The notes: generated by a model not told the origin, from the sequence alone. Shown: positions 1-10,724, counted from the stretch's first letter. The stretch is DNA of 64,000 nucleotides from Mesostigma viride (GCA_009746045.1 RPFO01000015.1:2654932-2718931), one strand, 5' to 3'. Translations and numbers: made by a program.

Positions 1-963
1 AGGGCCGTCTGCCAACGATCCTGTTGTGATGCGTGTGCGAGCCACGACTTCTCCCGGGGAGACGAGTCGTGTCACGGTGACTCGAGCGCTTGATTGCGCT
101 GAGAGACGAGGTCGCAGCGCTTATTTACAGCCTTGAAATCGCCTATCAAGGAGGTCACGTAACGCTGCACGGCTTGGATCTCGCTCGGGAAGCGTTGGGC
201 CAGTTGGTCGCGATAAGTCTTGGTGCCACCCGATTGTTTAATCATTGGGTTGCAACGAGCTCCCTCGGCGAAGGGACGAACGCTTCACACCTAGTGCGTG
301 ACGCGCAGGTGCGTGAGCAGGACAGCCCCTGGTCCTCGCAAGAAGTAGTTGCTCAGACCTGCGAGCACCTCGTTAACATTCTGCTCCAGGAGTCGCAGGG
401 CCACGCAGATCGGTGGCTTATAACCACGCGTCCCGCCGGCATCTGCTCAACACTAGACACTCCTCGTGTTGTTGGAGCCCCCGGTGCATACGGTCCGTCG
501 GTGGAAATCGTCACAGGTCGGGACCTGTCTCCGCAGGCAGTGCACGACGAGTTCGTCGACCGCCCGTCGGGTATCATTACACGCTCGTCCCAGCAGTTGG
601 ATGAGGCAGACGGCTCTGCGGCAGGGTTCTCCGAGCGACAGCGTGCAGATTATCACGTCCCGCCGGAGCTGTTGCACGACTACAGCACTTACGGCAGTGG
701 GGCGTACAACGAGCGACGAGGTGGGGGATCGAGGACGCTGGGTGCGCAACCTGGTGTGGGGCAGACGCCCTAACGAGCGGCGCGTGCCGTTTGACCGAAC
801 CTCAGACGGGAGGCCCGTCAGTCGCCTTCTTGGACCTTATTCTGAGGAGGAGGTGCGAGCTATTCCTCGGGTGAGGACGCCGGTGGCTGCCACTGCTGAA
901 GAGCGGGAAAGGGAAGCCGCAGCTGAGGCAGAGCGTGAGGCAGAGGAGCTGCCCGACGCTTGA
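1..963 (+). pseudogene. Cop1-a ORF1, unknown protein upstream of gag, frameshifted
   Basis: This is the 3' three quarters of an extra ORF that precedes gag in Cop1. It aligns along its length with the unbroken reading frame of Cop1-b (62210-63254 plus 33647-33758). The frame is broken near position 80 and again near 720, where the alignment passes from a frame ending at 773 to one ending at the TGA at 961-963. The protein has an Ala/Leu-rich, probably helical middle, conserved segments such as QGGHVT, NHWVATSSLGEG and VVAQTCEHLVNIL, an Arg/Gly-rich patch, and a charged Glu/Arg-rich C-terminus. I recognise no domain, zinc knuckle or membrane segment. It ends 58 bases before the gag ATG, so the element RNA would be dicistronic. 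A nucleic-acid-binding or accessory gag role is only a guess. Confidence 0.75.
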
Positions 964-1021
964 ATTCCTGTCTTCTTTTGCATAACCTTGCGTGTTGCAG
1001 TGTCGCCTTGTACATATTATA

Positions 1022-1330
1022 ATGCCTCGTGGGAAGGCTGGCGACGGCGACAAAGGCGAGGAGGAGGGGCCTGCAGGTGCGGGCCAGGAGGTGCGAAAGG
1101 AGAAGGAGCCTATGGCGGGGGAAGCAATCCCTGCTAGCAACGGAGACGGGGGCAAGAGACCGGGAGGCAAGCGCAAACATGAGGAGGCGGTGGAGGAGGC
1201 CAAGCGGGCGCGGGCGGAGTGGCCTTCGGATGCTGTGCTGGTGGCTGGCGGACAACCAACGCTGGAGAAACGTAAGAGGGACTTGTCCTCTGACGGCAAT
1301 GGTAAGAGGCTCCATGTTGATGTGCCCTCC
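1022..1330 (+). pseudogene. gag: Cop1-a gag, N-terminal segment (split by Cop2-a)
   Basis: The reading frame begins MPRGKAGDGDKG and is very rich in Lys, Arg, Glu and Gly, with patches such as KRPGGKRKHEE that resemble nuclear-localisation signals. It matches the N-terminus of the intact gag of Cop1-b on the other strand (33593 downward). The ATG at 1022 is chosen because both copies conserve it about 53-58 bases after the ORF1 stop. The frame stops being gag at 1330, where the Cop2-a LTR begins. It continues in frame at 15228 once Cop2-a and one CCTCC duplication are removed. Confidence 0.85.
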
Positions 1331-1788
1331 AGTTAGATGAGATGCTTAGGCTGACACACGGATTTCCGGCCTGCGCGCCGCGTATTGCCTACCGCGGCTG
1401 AGCGGGACACCTCAGTACTATACGGCAGGGTGTACGGTACTGAGGTGTCATGTGGACCGATGTGCGGTTAGTGCCAGACTGTGCCTAGACTCTAGCTCGA
1501 CCCGCCAGACCCGGGTTATCCGGTTCTGGACGGGCCGAGTGTAGTTGATGCTAGTGACGTGGTCGCATGGCATTGCAGTGTACAGTTGTCCACTGGTGAG
1601 GTGCTGCAGGGAGCATCGCCATAGGCATATAGGCGTAGCACTGGGGAGTGCCGCAGCACCCGAGTTTGCCCAGACGTTCCATTCTGAGCCCTCAGCTTCC
1701 AGTGCTCTCTCGTTGTATTATTACTAATACAATCATCATTCGCTTTCAGCTTCAGCAGTTGTTTGTCATCGCTAGTCTCCATCCAACT
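1331..1788 (+). repeat. Cop2-a 5' LTR
   Basis: The 458-bp LTR begins AGTTAGATGAG and ends CTCCATCCAACT. It contains a 13-bp stem (GACACCTCAGTAC at 1406-1418 with its complement at 1437-1449) around an 18-base loop. All four Cop2 LTRs in the window carry this hairpin. The bases right after the LTR read TGGACTGAAAAG (1789-1800), a possible primer-binding site because it starts TGG, complementary to a tRNA CCA end. I cannot name the tRNA. Confidence 0.96.
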
Positions 1789-1828
1789 TGGACTGAAAAG
1801 TTCGTTATTTTTTCGAAAAGCAAAAAAT

Positions 1829-4509
1829 ATGGCTTCAAACAACGGCGACAACAACAACAACAAGGGGAAGGCGCCTGCCAGGCGCACCTCACCCCGACTT
1901 TCGCCGGAGGGCATGCCCTCCACCAACGATGCGAGGGTGACGCCCAACGTCACCTTCCGCACGGTGGTCGCCGACCACCCCAGGCGTCGGACCCCGCAGG
2001 TGGGGCCCGGCGCCCGGGGGATGGCGAGCGGTCGTCCGTTTGCCACTGGCGGTTCGTCCGCCATGGCACCTGGGGGGCAGGTCCCCCGGGCACGTAATTC
2101 CCCCGTCGCAGGTGACGGGGGTCGTGAGCGGAGTGATTCCTCGGAGGAGGATGGGGAGGTGCAGCCTGCGAGGTCACGGCCTTCGCTCGAGATTTCGACA
2201 CAGACGCCTGCGACGTCTGGTAATCTTTCCGTCGGCCGACAGATGGCCATCATGGACATTGACCGGTATGGGGAACATGTTCCGCCACCTGTCGCGTTCG
2301 GGCGCGTACCCCATCTTCTCCCCATTGGGGAGGACGACATCCCAGCGTTCATTTCGGTGAACGGCTGGATCATTCGGCAACGTTTCCAGTTGACGGCAGA
2401 TGAGCCGATACATGCGATTGAGGTTCATCAGACGCAAACGATGATCGAGAATCGTTTGAGGATGCAGTTTCCCCTGATCCAGGTGGCAGTTTGGCTGTGG
2501 TGTTACACCAATAGGCCGCGGCGAAACCCCGGCACTGTGGATCAGTGGGCGTCCAGACAGCGTCAGAGAGAGGCGCTGCGCGTGGTCGCCACACAGGAGA
2601 TCACGCTGACTCCGTTGGGGCCGTGGCCCCAAGTCACGCCAGTTGGCTGGGGCCCGGAGAGGCGTGAGGCGGCTGCGATGCCGCCTGCGACGGAGCGCGG
2701 GGCGGCAGTCGCCCCTAACACGCCCATGGGTGGTGAAGCCACCCAGGACCCTCTGGCAGGTCAGAGGGTCCAACCTCAGCAGCGGGCTCCCCCGCCCAGC
2801 GTGGGGGGCCAGGTGGCTGAGGAGGCCACCGGGGTCGCAGGGACCCCGGCGGCGACACAAGCGCCCGGGGTCGCAGGGACCCCGGCAGCGACGCCGGCGC
2901 CTCCGGCGCTGGCGGGGGATGCAGCCCCCATGGAGGGTGTCACGGGCACCTCCAGCGGCTCTGGGGGGCAGGCCCCCTCTAGCCGCAACAAGGACAAGGC
3001 CCTGGCAGGGCCGGAGGGGCCTCAGGGTCCTACCTTGGCAGGGCAGCAGCCGACACGGCTGGACGGCGACCTGGAAGGTCGGGACTTCATCACCCTGGGT
3101 GATGAGCCTGTGTGGCGTGCCATACAGGTGGCCACAGCCTCCTTCCGTGGGCTGGCCGACCGGAGCCAGCAGATGCACGTCGCGGAGGCGGGCAGCCTGG
3201 TGTGTGCGATTATCACGCACATCCTGGGCTTGCCCAACCTCCATGCGGACACACGCAGGGTGTGTGACGACTTGCTGCCAGCACTGCAGGCCCTACTCTC
3301 AGGAAGGAGGGTGCAGGGCAGCAGGGTTCGCCTGGTGCGACTCCTGGAGCTCCTGCACAATGCCATCCTGAAAGGGGCGGGTAGGTGGCTGCCTACCTGG
3401 CTGCATCATGATTTTACTAACCCTACTGACGATGAAGTGTCCCTCTCTCCCACCTTCCATGATTGGGAGGAGGCCCGCAGCAGGAGGCGGGAAGTGACAC
3501 ACACTCACACCCCCACCCAGCCCACCCCTATGTTGTCTAACCCTCCTACACAGCCCATGCTTGCCCCTCCTGCTCAGCTCACTCAAGTAGCACTTCCCTC
3601 TCAGCATGTCTCTCCTGTGAATGCTGCAGCAGCAACACCATCCTCTCCCTCTCCCCCTGCATCCCCCTCTAGGTTGCCCACTTACAATGAAAACCGTCCT
3701 GTGGATAGGATTAATGTCAGGGGGCTGCCTGAGGGGTATACTAGGGAGCAGGGGAATCATGCACTTCTCTCTCTTCAGCTGGCCAGGGAGGAACTGAATG
3801 TCAAGAATTGGTTTGGATCTCTCATGCAGGGGGATTTCTACCATCAGTCCTCCTCTCAGATTCAGAATCTCATCCTTGTCTTCCAGCGTAGGTATCCCAA
3901 GTGGCAGGACACGCAGGCTAGGGCAGTTTGGGAGGCTTTCATGAAGGAGCTAACTGACCTCCTCTCCACCCCCTCATCTGTGGACATATATGGGGCATTC
4001 AGGTGGGTAGAGGAATACAGGGTCACATCAGTGGACTATGTGGCTGAGACAAAGAAATATGAGCTAGCCATCAAAGCACGTCCTGATGTCCAGCAGCTAG
4101 ATCACAAGTTCTTGCTGCGTTCTTTCCTTGAGAAACTCAAACTTGACAAAAACACCTACGCTATGCTTGCTACAGGAATGGCAAAGTACTGGGAGGACAT
4201 GAAGGAGGCATTGGATTATATCAAGCTGGCCTTGGCTCCCCTTAGCCAGGGGGCCATGGGCACCTCTGTAAAGAGGGTCAGGGGGGAAGAGAGGGAGGAG
4301 GAGGATAGGGAGAGGGAAGACAGGAGCAAGAGACCTGTCACCATGGCAGAAGTGAAGTCCCTGCTGGGACAAATGTTTAAGGGAAAGGGCAAGGGCAAGG
4401 GCAAGGGCAAGGGCAAGGGCAGGGGCTGGGGCAAGGGCAAGGGTAAGGGGCAGTCTCCCTCCAAGGGGGGCAGCTCCAGCAACAACAACAGCAACAACAA
4501 CAACAACAA

Positions 4510-4551
<42 letters not shown>

Positions 4552-5353
4552 AAACAATAACAACAACAAGCAGGACAAGGAGGACAAGTCTTCTCTGCGG
4601 TGCACCCGCTGTGGCATGCGGTACCACTCGCGGCCCAAATGCCGCAAGAACGTGGACGAGCTGGCGCACTTGGACGTCCTGTGCCACAAGTGCCACGGGC
4701 CGCCCCACGGTGACCCCAAGGACTGCAAGCGGCCTCCTTACGGCAAGAAGTGTGAGTCTCCCTCTCATGCTGGCTTGAGTGTGCCTGCTTCACCTCTTTC
4801 ATCTGCATGCCCCACTGTCAGAGCAGTGAGCAGCTCTGGAAAGGTGCTACAGATGGTTTCAGAAGATTATGTCTCTAAACCAACCTTCACATCTATGGTT
4901 CCCAAGGTGTGCAGAGTGTCCCCCTCAGAGGATGCTCATATCAGTTTTCAGGAGCTTGCTTTGCAGCTGCACTTCCTTTATGGGCATGAAGTGAGTGCAG
5001 AGGTGGTGGCAGCAGCAATAGGGGGGGCAGCACTCAGACGTGCATGCCAGGTGGTCAGATCACACTGCCAGCATTGTCAGTTCAATGCACCCAAACCCCC
5101 TAAGTGGCATGTAGCTACCCCACCTAAGTGCAAGGGCAGGGTGGTAGGAGATGTCTTTCATATCAAAGGACAATCTTACTTGGCACTTAAAGATGCATGG
5201 TCAAGGTACACAACCATTGAACCATTACCTGGCATGGACAAAACACAGTTGCTCAGGGCTCTCTTGATTGCTCAGGCCAGGTACTACCCTGTGGAGGCAT
5301 TGTTACTGGATCAACAGTTCACGTGTCTTGCCAATGAACCAGGGTGTGAGGCT
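1829..5353 (+). CDS. gag-pol: Cop2-a gag-pol polyprotein, first part (Gag, zinc knuckles, start of integrase)
   Basis: The ATG at 1829 (MASNNGD) lies 40 bases after the 5' LTR and is conserved in Cop2-b. It is preferred over an upstream TTG in the same frame. The 1175 codons here cover a long Gag: Pro/Ala/Gly-rich to about residue 640, then a helical capsid-like part, a charged Arg/Glu patch, a GK repeat (about 851-875) and an Asn run (about 885-914). Two Cys-His knuckles follow (CTRCGMRYHSRPKC and CHKCHGPPHGDPKDC). The integrase begins with an H-x4-H (HFLYGH, about 1047) and C-x2-C (CQHC) zinc motif, the first catalytic Asp in VVGDVFHI (about 1107) and the second in LLLDQQ (about 1161). No protease motif lies between the knuckles and integrase. 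Cop4 interrupts the frame after GCEA; it resumes at 10730 without loss. Confidence 0.95.
4381..4569 (+). repeat. Low-complexity coding tract: GGCAAG repeats followed by AAC repeats
   Basis: Tandem GGCAAG hexamers (4385 onward) encode a Gly-Lys run. They are followed by an interrupted AAC microsatellite (about 4480-4569) that encodes a long Asn run. The same tract occurs in reverse in Cop2-b (about 39433-39630) with a different number of Asn codons, so its length is variable. It lies just before the Gag zinc knuckles, so the Lys part probably contributes to nucleic-acid binding. Confidence 0.9.
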
Positions 5354-6160
5354 TGTTGGAAAAGTAGAGGAAACTAATGGGTTTTACACAATGCCTTGTG
5401 CTTGGCCTTGCTACCCACACACATTGCAGGTGCTGAAAGAAAGAGAGGTTGAAGACAATTTACGTGGAAGAATAAATGGTTTTATTAGAATATAATAGTT
5501 GGAGAAGAGCTTGAATGGAGGTTGAATGGAGGTACCTGCCCTTAGGGGGCAGTTTCCTTTTATACCTTTTAGGCTAGGAAGGATGACATCAGCAATGACG
5601 TCATCACAGAAGCTTGTAGAAACATCCTAGCATATTCCTAGCATATTCCCAGCATATTCTCAGTATATTCCAGGAATATTCCTGGCATATTCTTAGAACA
5701 TTCCTAGAACATTCTAGACATGATCCAATGAGCTGGCATAATAGCTAGATGCCAAGTGTCTACGTAATAATGTGCCACATAACATAATCAATAAAGTGAC
5801 ACATCTCTTCTCCTTGGAGTGACAAGTGTCATGCAATGAGTCTACCCACTTGTCATCATGTAAGTCATAACATGTGTCATCATGAGCTTCCAACATTTGT
5901 CAGCTCATGGACCAAACACTTGTCCAATAGGCCATAGCACCACTTGTCAATCAAATACGTGATGCTACTAGGCTGACTCAGGTTACAAGTCATCCATGTC
6001 CAAGTATAGGACTATGGCACATGAATATTGATCAGCTCATTGAGCCCAATCCATCTAGCTTATCAACGCTATCGAATTCCCAGTCCATATGGAATAAATC
6101 CAACAAGAAATAAATCAGGCTGGGATACATTGTGGCCAGGTGGATATAATATCCCTAACA
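5354..6160 (-). repeat. Cop4 3' LTR (807 bp)
   Basis: It matches 9815-10724 apart from scattered substitutions, a diverged outer 25 bases and the absence of one 102-bp duplication. It contains a palindrome TGACGTCA (5596-5603), the cyclic-AMP-response/bZIP-type site. It also contains three GAAnnTTC units (5674 to 5718) that resemble heat-shock-element cores, and several CATATTCC repeats. The regulatory reading is inference from motif likeness only. Confidence 0.93.
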
Positions 6161-7570
6161 CCCCCCTTAGCCACATGGGCACAATGCAAAAGATGTCTGG
6201 GTAGGTGGAATCTCAACACCCCCCTTAACCACATGCTCGTAGCATGCCGTCCAGTTGCTAGCATGGTGCAACTGAAAATGAAGATGCCGTCCTCGTGAAA
6301 CGCTTGAAGCTCCAACATGCGGTCGTGAGCCGCACTACCGCCACTGATCCCCCCCCGGCAACGCGAATGAGTGTCCTACCATAGCAGCAACGCACTAGCT
6401 GCCCATCCTGGATGGCTGATACCCAACCCTTAGTTGGAAAAAGTGCTCTAGATGCTACATTCCCCCCTCACTCAAAGCGGCTGCCCATGGACACAATAGG
6501 GGCACACAGTCCCACACATGTAATACGGCAACACATGCCAACAAAGAATGTCCCTATGAGCTAACCCAAACGGTATAGAGGTAAGGTAACGGCAACAACA
6601 CGTGCTGTACACACACGGAGCAACATAACGTACGCCATCTCACAAAAGAAATGACACCAACATCACGTTTTACGCCAAATAAACGGGGTGAGCAAACAAA
6701 CATATTGGCAACAAATGCCACACAAACAAGGTGCAATACAACCTTCTTCAACACAAAACACAGTGGCCATAACAGATAAACGCGCTTCATAGCAAAGAAA
6801 ACAGGACGTTCAAAACATTACCGCCACAAAGGCGAACACAGGTAACGATTTCTTCGTCACGATTCACAAATCAATGCCCGAGAGTAAACATTACGTCCGA
6901 CATTACAGGCTATGCCGAAATGCACAGCCGAATTCGACACAAAGGACGTAAACACTTGCATAAAAGCAATGCTCTCAGCACAAAACAAAATAACACACGC
7001 GTCACAGGCACTTAAACTTACGAAAACAAGTCGTAGACGACGATACAACGGCGCTTCACTACGCCGCAGACTAGTGCCACAAATAGCGTGCAAAAACTCT
7101 GGATATACACTCCAGGTACGTAGAAAACGTCTCGTGGGAACAATCCAATAATGCGTGGGCCATTGCCACTGAACGCATGGCAAAATAAACACATAATTGC
7201 TGGAAGAACACAAAGAAGGAACCAGAACACGCACGCTTACGGCGCCTCACAATTTCCAGCAAACACGACACAAAAGTCGACATACAAGTTCATTTCCCAC
7301 AGACAAAACATTAGGGCAACCTTGAGGAGTGGGGTCTGTGCATCCTGGGCGACAATTTCCAAGGGTCGTTGCAGCTAGCGCAATTGCAAATGCCATGGCC
7401 TGGCCGAACACCGTCAACTGACCGACGTGATGCCTTGGCAGCATTTTGCAGTCGACTTGACCGTTGGTGCTTGACCGCACTTTGGCTGACAGGTCGCTGT
7501 CCACGACGTGGTCGGCTCGCTCGAGGCCTCGCGCCAGCACCGGACTTGACATTTTTTCCTCCTGTTCACC
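6161..7570 (-). other. Cop4 internal non-coding region
   Basis: About 1.4 kb between the 3' LTR and the inverted-repeat block. A polypurine tract (minus strand, G-run next to TGTTAGGG) lies at 6161-6170, and a second CCCCCCTT-like stretch occurs near 6221. Only short ORFs without recognisable motifs are present and I do not consider them genes. The region takes the place of the missing integrase, RT and RNase H genes and shows no readable remnant of them. Confidence 0.7.
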
Positions 7571-7625
7571 TTTTTTTGGACTTACAGACTTTTTTTTTGC
7601 AAACTTATAGCCCGAGGCGGGGCCC

Positions 7626-8208
7626 GAGATTAATTAAGAGGTACCTTGAAATTAAATAAGAGACATGCCTCTATCCAAATATATTTTAGGGCGCGAGTTT
7701 CGATTGGCGTCAACTTGTAGTATTGGACGGCAAGCCGACAACATGTCAAGCTGTTTACTTCCTTTCGACTTTTACATTTTCTTCTGGTTGTCAAAAAAGG
7801 ATCATTTTTATACCCGACTTCTCCGTTAAATCTCATCGACCGGGTTTCGAAACAACCCACGAACGCCGTAGATGCAGATCCAACGGAGTAAACAACGTCA
7901 CGACCGACGCGGCGCCAAATAGGTAGTCGCCTAGGTTCCTAGCTTTTCTGCGAGCCATTTTCGTGCCGCGTCGTGTACAGTACCCGTGAGATGTACCCGT
8001 GAGATGTACCCGTGAGATGCAAAATCCGCTTGCCAGACCGGGATTCCGGGAACTCCGTCCAATACCGTCGTGCAGTACCACCAGTGCACTACCAATATAT
8101 CAATCGTACAATACTACGACTTAACGCCAACAGAAACTCGCCTCCAAAACTATATATTCATAGATGCACGCCTCTTATTTAATTTCAAGGTACCTCTTAT
8201 TTAATCTC
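7626..8208. repeat. Foldback/MITE-like inverted-repeat block inside Cop4
   Basis: The left arm (7626 to about 7735) and right arm (about 8090-8208) are imperfect inverted repeats. Both begin GAGATTAA-TAAGAGG at the outer edge, share GGTACCTTGAAATTAAATAAGAG, and continue through the GCGAGTTTC and GGCGT segments. A weaker inverted match continues outwards (about 7575-7625 with about 8230-8275) and reaches the stop codon of the Cop4 gag ORF. I see no clean target duplication, so it may be a MITE that entered Cop4 or an element-specific structure. Confidence 0.6.
7980..8018 (+). repeat. Three tandem copies of a 13-bp unit
   Basis: GTACCCGTGAGAT is repeated three times without mismatch inside the foldback block of Cop4. 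Confidence 0.95.
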
Positions 8209-8273
8209 AGCCCCCGCAGGCCGCAGACTTGTCTTCTCCCGGTCAGGGCTAAGTTTTGCAAAAAACCAAAGTC

Positions 8274-9731
8274 CTAAGTCGCAACCATTTTTTCCTCCTG
8301 TTTGGCAGTCCAGGACTTCGAAAAATTTGGCAGCTTGGTCGATTTCGCCCTCGCGTCACGAATTTGTTCCCCCTCAGTTAGGCTGGCAGCGTTCATGCGC
8401 CGCGCCTTTGGTCTGGTCGCCGGACTTTGGTTACTAGCACCAGTATCATCTGGTATGCTGGCGGCGACAACGCGCTCCGCCTGCACTGGGCCGGTCTGGA
8501 CCGCGGTTTCTGGAAGTACTTCAGCGTCTGACACGGACTTCTCCATTGCGCTGGAAACTTCTCGAATTGGCGTGAACTTCCACTGGGCCGGCGCAGAGTA
8601 TAAAAAGCCACGCAGTGTGCGAGTAATGCCCAGTAGGCCGCCCCCGATCCCGCATACACGGGCAAGCATGGCCAGTATGACCGTTAGGCCCACGGCCAGC
8701 CACTCCGCCGCGTGTCCCGAGGCACGTGAGATGCTGCGCTCGCTGCTCGCCATTTTCTGCCCTTGACAGGCAGCGTCGTTCTTGAAGCTCGTCGCCGACG
8801 ATTTCAGCTCTGGGATGGCGTCCATCGCTGCGTCCGCACCGCGCGCGGGCAAAAAGTAGGTGTTGTTCCTCGTCACGATGCTGCAGGGCCTGCTGTCCAG
8901 CACAGCAACCCGCTTGGCGAGGTCGACGTTGTGGCCATCCTTGACGAGCTGGCCGACAGATAAAAGTCGGGTGCTCAGCTTTGGAACGAGCAGCGCGTTT
9001 TGGAGGTGCACGTCTGCCTCCTGGCCCGGCAGCTTCAGCTTGACAGTCCCGATGGCTGTCGCCTTCAGTTTGCCGCCTGAGCCGGCGATTTCCCTGTTGT
9101 GAGGGTGCAGGCACACGAAATCCGACGGGCATGGCGTCATGTGACAGCTCGCTGCAGAATCCAGCACCCAGCTGGTCGGTGCTTTCTTTTCATACTGCGT
9201 GAGTGCAGCAGCATCCGACGGCGATGGCGACTCGGCGATGGTGGCGAAGACGAAGCCGGACCGCTCCGCAGCCTCCTCGGTGATACGCGCCTCGCTGGCA
9301 CCTGGTGAGTGCTCCTTTCTCGCTTGGTTCCGTCGCGTTGCCTTGTTCTTGCGTTCTTGCTTCAGCTCCGGATGCTTCTCCCAGCACTGGGTGTCCACGT
9401 GCCCGGCCTTCTTGCAGTAATTGCACCGCCTCTTTCCTCCACTTTTCTTCGTAGTAGTGTGGAAAACCTGGCCGTTAGGGGAGCCCTCCTTCTTTGCTTG
9501 AGCAGAACGCCTTCCGTGCAGTAGCTCCTCCGCCTCCAGCAGCGCAGTCTTGACCTCCTTTAGCGAATCCTCCTCTCCAGTTAGGACCTTGACCAGGTCA
9601 CAACAGGCCGATGCTAAGGCCTTCAACACAGCCTTGATTTCTTCCCATTTCCTCAGAGACCGCCCATCAAACGTTGTGATGGACTTGCTTGTTGCCCGGA
9701 ATTGCTTGTAGCACGCTTCCTTGGTAGCCAT
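8274..9731 (-). CDS. gag-pro: Cop4 Gag-protease polyprotein without downstream pol
   Basis: The ATG at 9731 (MATKEACYKQF) is used, since the longer frame upstream starts only at a TTG. The protein is about 485 residues. It has a helical Gag region, a CCHC zinc knuckle CNYCKKAGHVDTQC (about residue 105), then a classic copia aspartic-protease motif WVLDSAASCHMTP (about 190) with downstream LLSVGQL-type strand sequence. Instead of integrase, a strongly hydrophobic segment follows (AEWLAVGLTVILAMLARVCG and about 15 further residues), which could be a membrane span, then an Ala/Ser/Thr-rich tail ending KMVAT. The stop codon lies at the edge of the inverted-repeat block, so an insertion may have replaced the original C-terminus. 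The frame is uninterrupted, which suggests recent function in trans packaging. Confidence 0.9.
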   Translation of the reverse strand: MATKEACYKQFRATSKSITTFDGRSLRKWEEIKAVLKALASACCDLVKVLTGEEDSLKEVKTALLEAEELLHGRRSAQAKKEGSPNGQVFHTTTKKSGGKRRCNYCKKAGHVDTQCWEKHPELKQERKNKATRRNQARKEHSPGASEARITEEAAERSGFVFATIAESPSPSDAAALTQYEKKAPTSWVLDSAASCHMTPCPSDFVCLHPHNREIAGSGGKLKATAIGTVKLKLPGQEADVHLQNALLVPKLSTRLLSVGQLVKDGHNVDLAKRVAVLDSRPCSIVTRNNTYFLPARGADAAMDAIPELKSSATSFKNDAACQGQKMASSERSISRASGHAAEWLAVGLTVILAMLARVCGIGGGLLGITRTLRGFLYSAPAQWKFTPIREVSSAMEKSVSDAEVLPETAVQTGPVQAERVVAASIPDDTGASNQSPATRPKARRMNAASLTEGEQIRDARAKSTKLPNFSKSWTAKQEEKMVAT

Positions 9732-9802
9732 GGTGTCTTCAGTCGCCAATGGAACTGGATGTCTCTGGGTTCACAGTGGTCTTCTTGTTCCTCAGTAACA
9801 AA

Positions 9803-9814
9803 CCTCCGATACCA
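9803..9814 (-). other. Cop4 primer-binding site
   Basis: On the minus strand TGGTATCGGAGG starts immediately after the 5' LTR. It differs by two bases from TGGTATCAGAGC, the site complementary to the initiator-Met tRNA used by many copia elements. This sets the element orientation. Confidence 0.85.
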
Positions 9815-10724
9815 TGTTTGGATTGGGAGAGGAGACTAATGGGTTTTACACAATGCCTTGTGCTTGGCCTTGCTACCCACACACCTTGCAGGTGCTGAAA
9901 GAAAGAGAGGTTGAAGACAATTTACGTGGAAGAATAAATGGTTTTATTAGAATATAATAGTTGGAGAAGAGCTTGAATGGAGGTTGAATGGAGGTACCTG
10001 CCCTTAGGGGGCAGTTTCCTTTTATACCTTTTAGGCTAGGAAGGATGACATCAGCAATGACATCATCACAGAAGCTTGTAGAAACATCCTAGCATATTCC
10101 TAGCATATTCCCAGCATATTCTCAGTATATTCCAGGAATATTCCTGGCATATTCTTAGAACATTCCTAGAACATTCTAGACATGATCCAATGAGCTGGCA
10201 TAATAGCTAGATGCCAAGTGTCTACGTAATAATGTGCCACATAACATAATTAATAAAGTGACACATCTCTTCTCCTTGGAGTGACAAGTGTCATGCAATG
10301 AGTCTACCCACTTGTCATCATGTAAGTCATAACATGTGTCATCATGAGCTTCCAACATTTGTCAGCTCATGGACCAAACACTTGTCCAATAGGCCATAGC
10401 ACCACTTGTCAATCAAATACGTGATGCTACTAGGCTGACTCAGGTTACAAGTCATCCATGTCCAAGTATAGGACTATGGCACATGAATATTGATCAGCTC
10501 ATTGAGCCCAATCCATCTAGCTTATCAACGCTATCGAATTCCCAGTCCATATGGAATAAATCCAACAAGAAATAAATCAGGCTGGGATACATTGTTCAGC
10601 TCATTAAGCCCAATTCATCTAGCTTATCAAAGCTATCAAATTCTCAGTCCATATGGAATAAATCCAACAAGAAATAAATCAGGCTGGGATACATTGTGGC
10701 CAGGTGGATATAATATCCCTAACA
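9815..10724 (-). repeat. Cop4 5' LTR (910 bp) with an internal 102-bp tandem duplication
   Basis: It is 103 bp longer than the partner LTR at 5354-6160. The extra length is a tandem copy of the segment starting TCAGCTCATTGAGCCC. The two units are at about 10494-10595 and 10596-10697 and differ at several positions. The TGACGTCA palindrome of the other LTR reads TGACATCA here. Confidence 0.92.

Larger units (their letters stand above)
5354..10724 (-). mobile_element. Cop4: non-autonomous copia-type element (gag-protease only) inserted in Cop2-a integrase
   Basis: The ends are TGTTAGGG...AACA when read on the minus strand. The element is flanked by the 5-bp duplication AGGCT (5349-5353 and 10725-10729), and Cop2-b supplies the uninterrupted target. 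The minus-strand 5' LTR is 9815-10724 and the 3' LTR is 5354-6160. A primer-binding site TGGTATCGGAGG adjoins the 5' LTR (9803-9814), and a G-rich polypurine tract adjoins the 3' LTR (6161-6170). The only sizeable ORF (8274-9731) encodes Gag plus a canonical copia protease. Integrase, RT and RNase H are absent. It must therefore have been mobilised in trans by another copia element with TG...CA ends, not obviously by Cop1-3. Confidence 0.93.

Noticed and set aside
5714-5896. 60-residue ORF in the Cop4 LTR, repeated at 10176-10358
   Set aside because: It is identical because it lies in both LTRs; it is short and without motif, so it is more likely chance than a gene.
6554-7234. Hydrophobic minus-strand ORFs in the Cop4 internal region
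   Set aside because: Short, overlapping in several frames, Phe/Cys/Val-rich from AT-rich sequence, no domain; not accepted as genes or membrane proteins.
7980-8018. CRISPR-like direct repeats
   Set aside because: Three contiguous 13-bp units without spacers inside a eukaryotic element are a simple tandem repeat.
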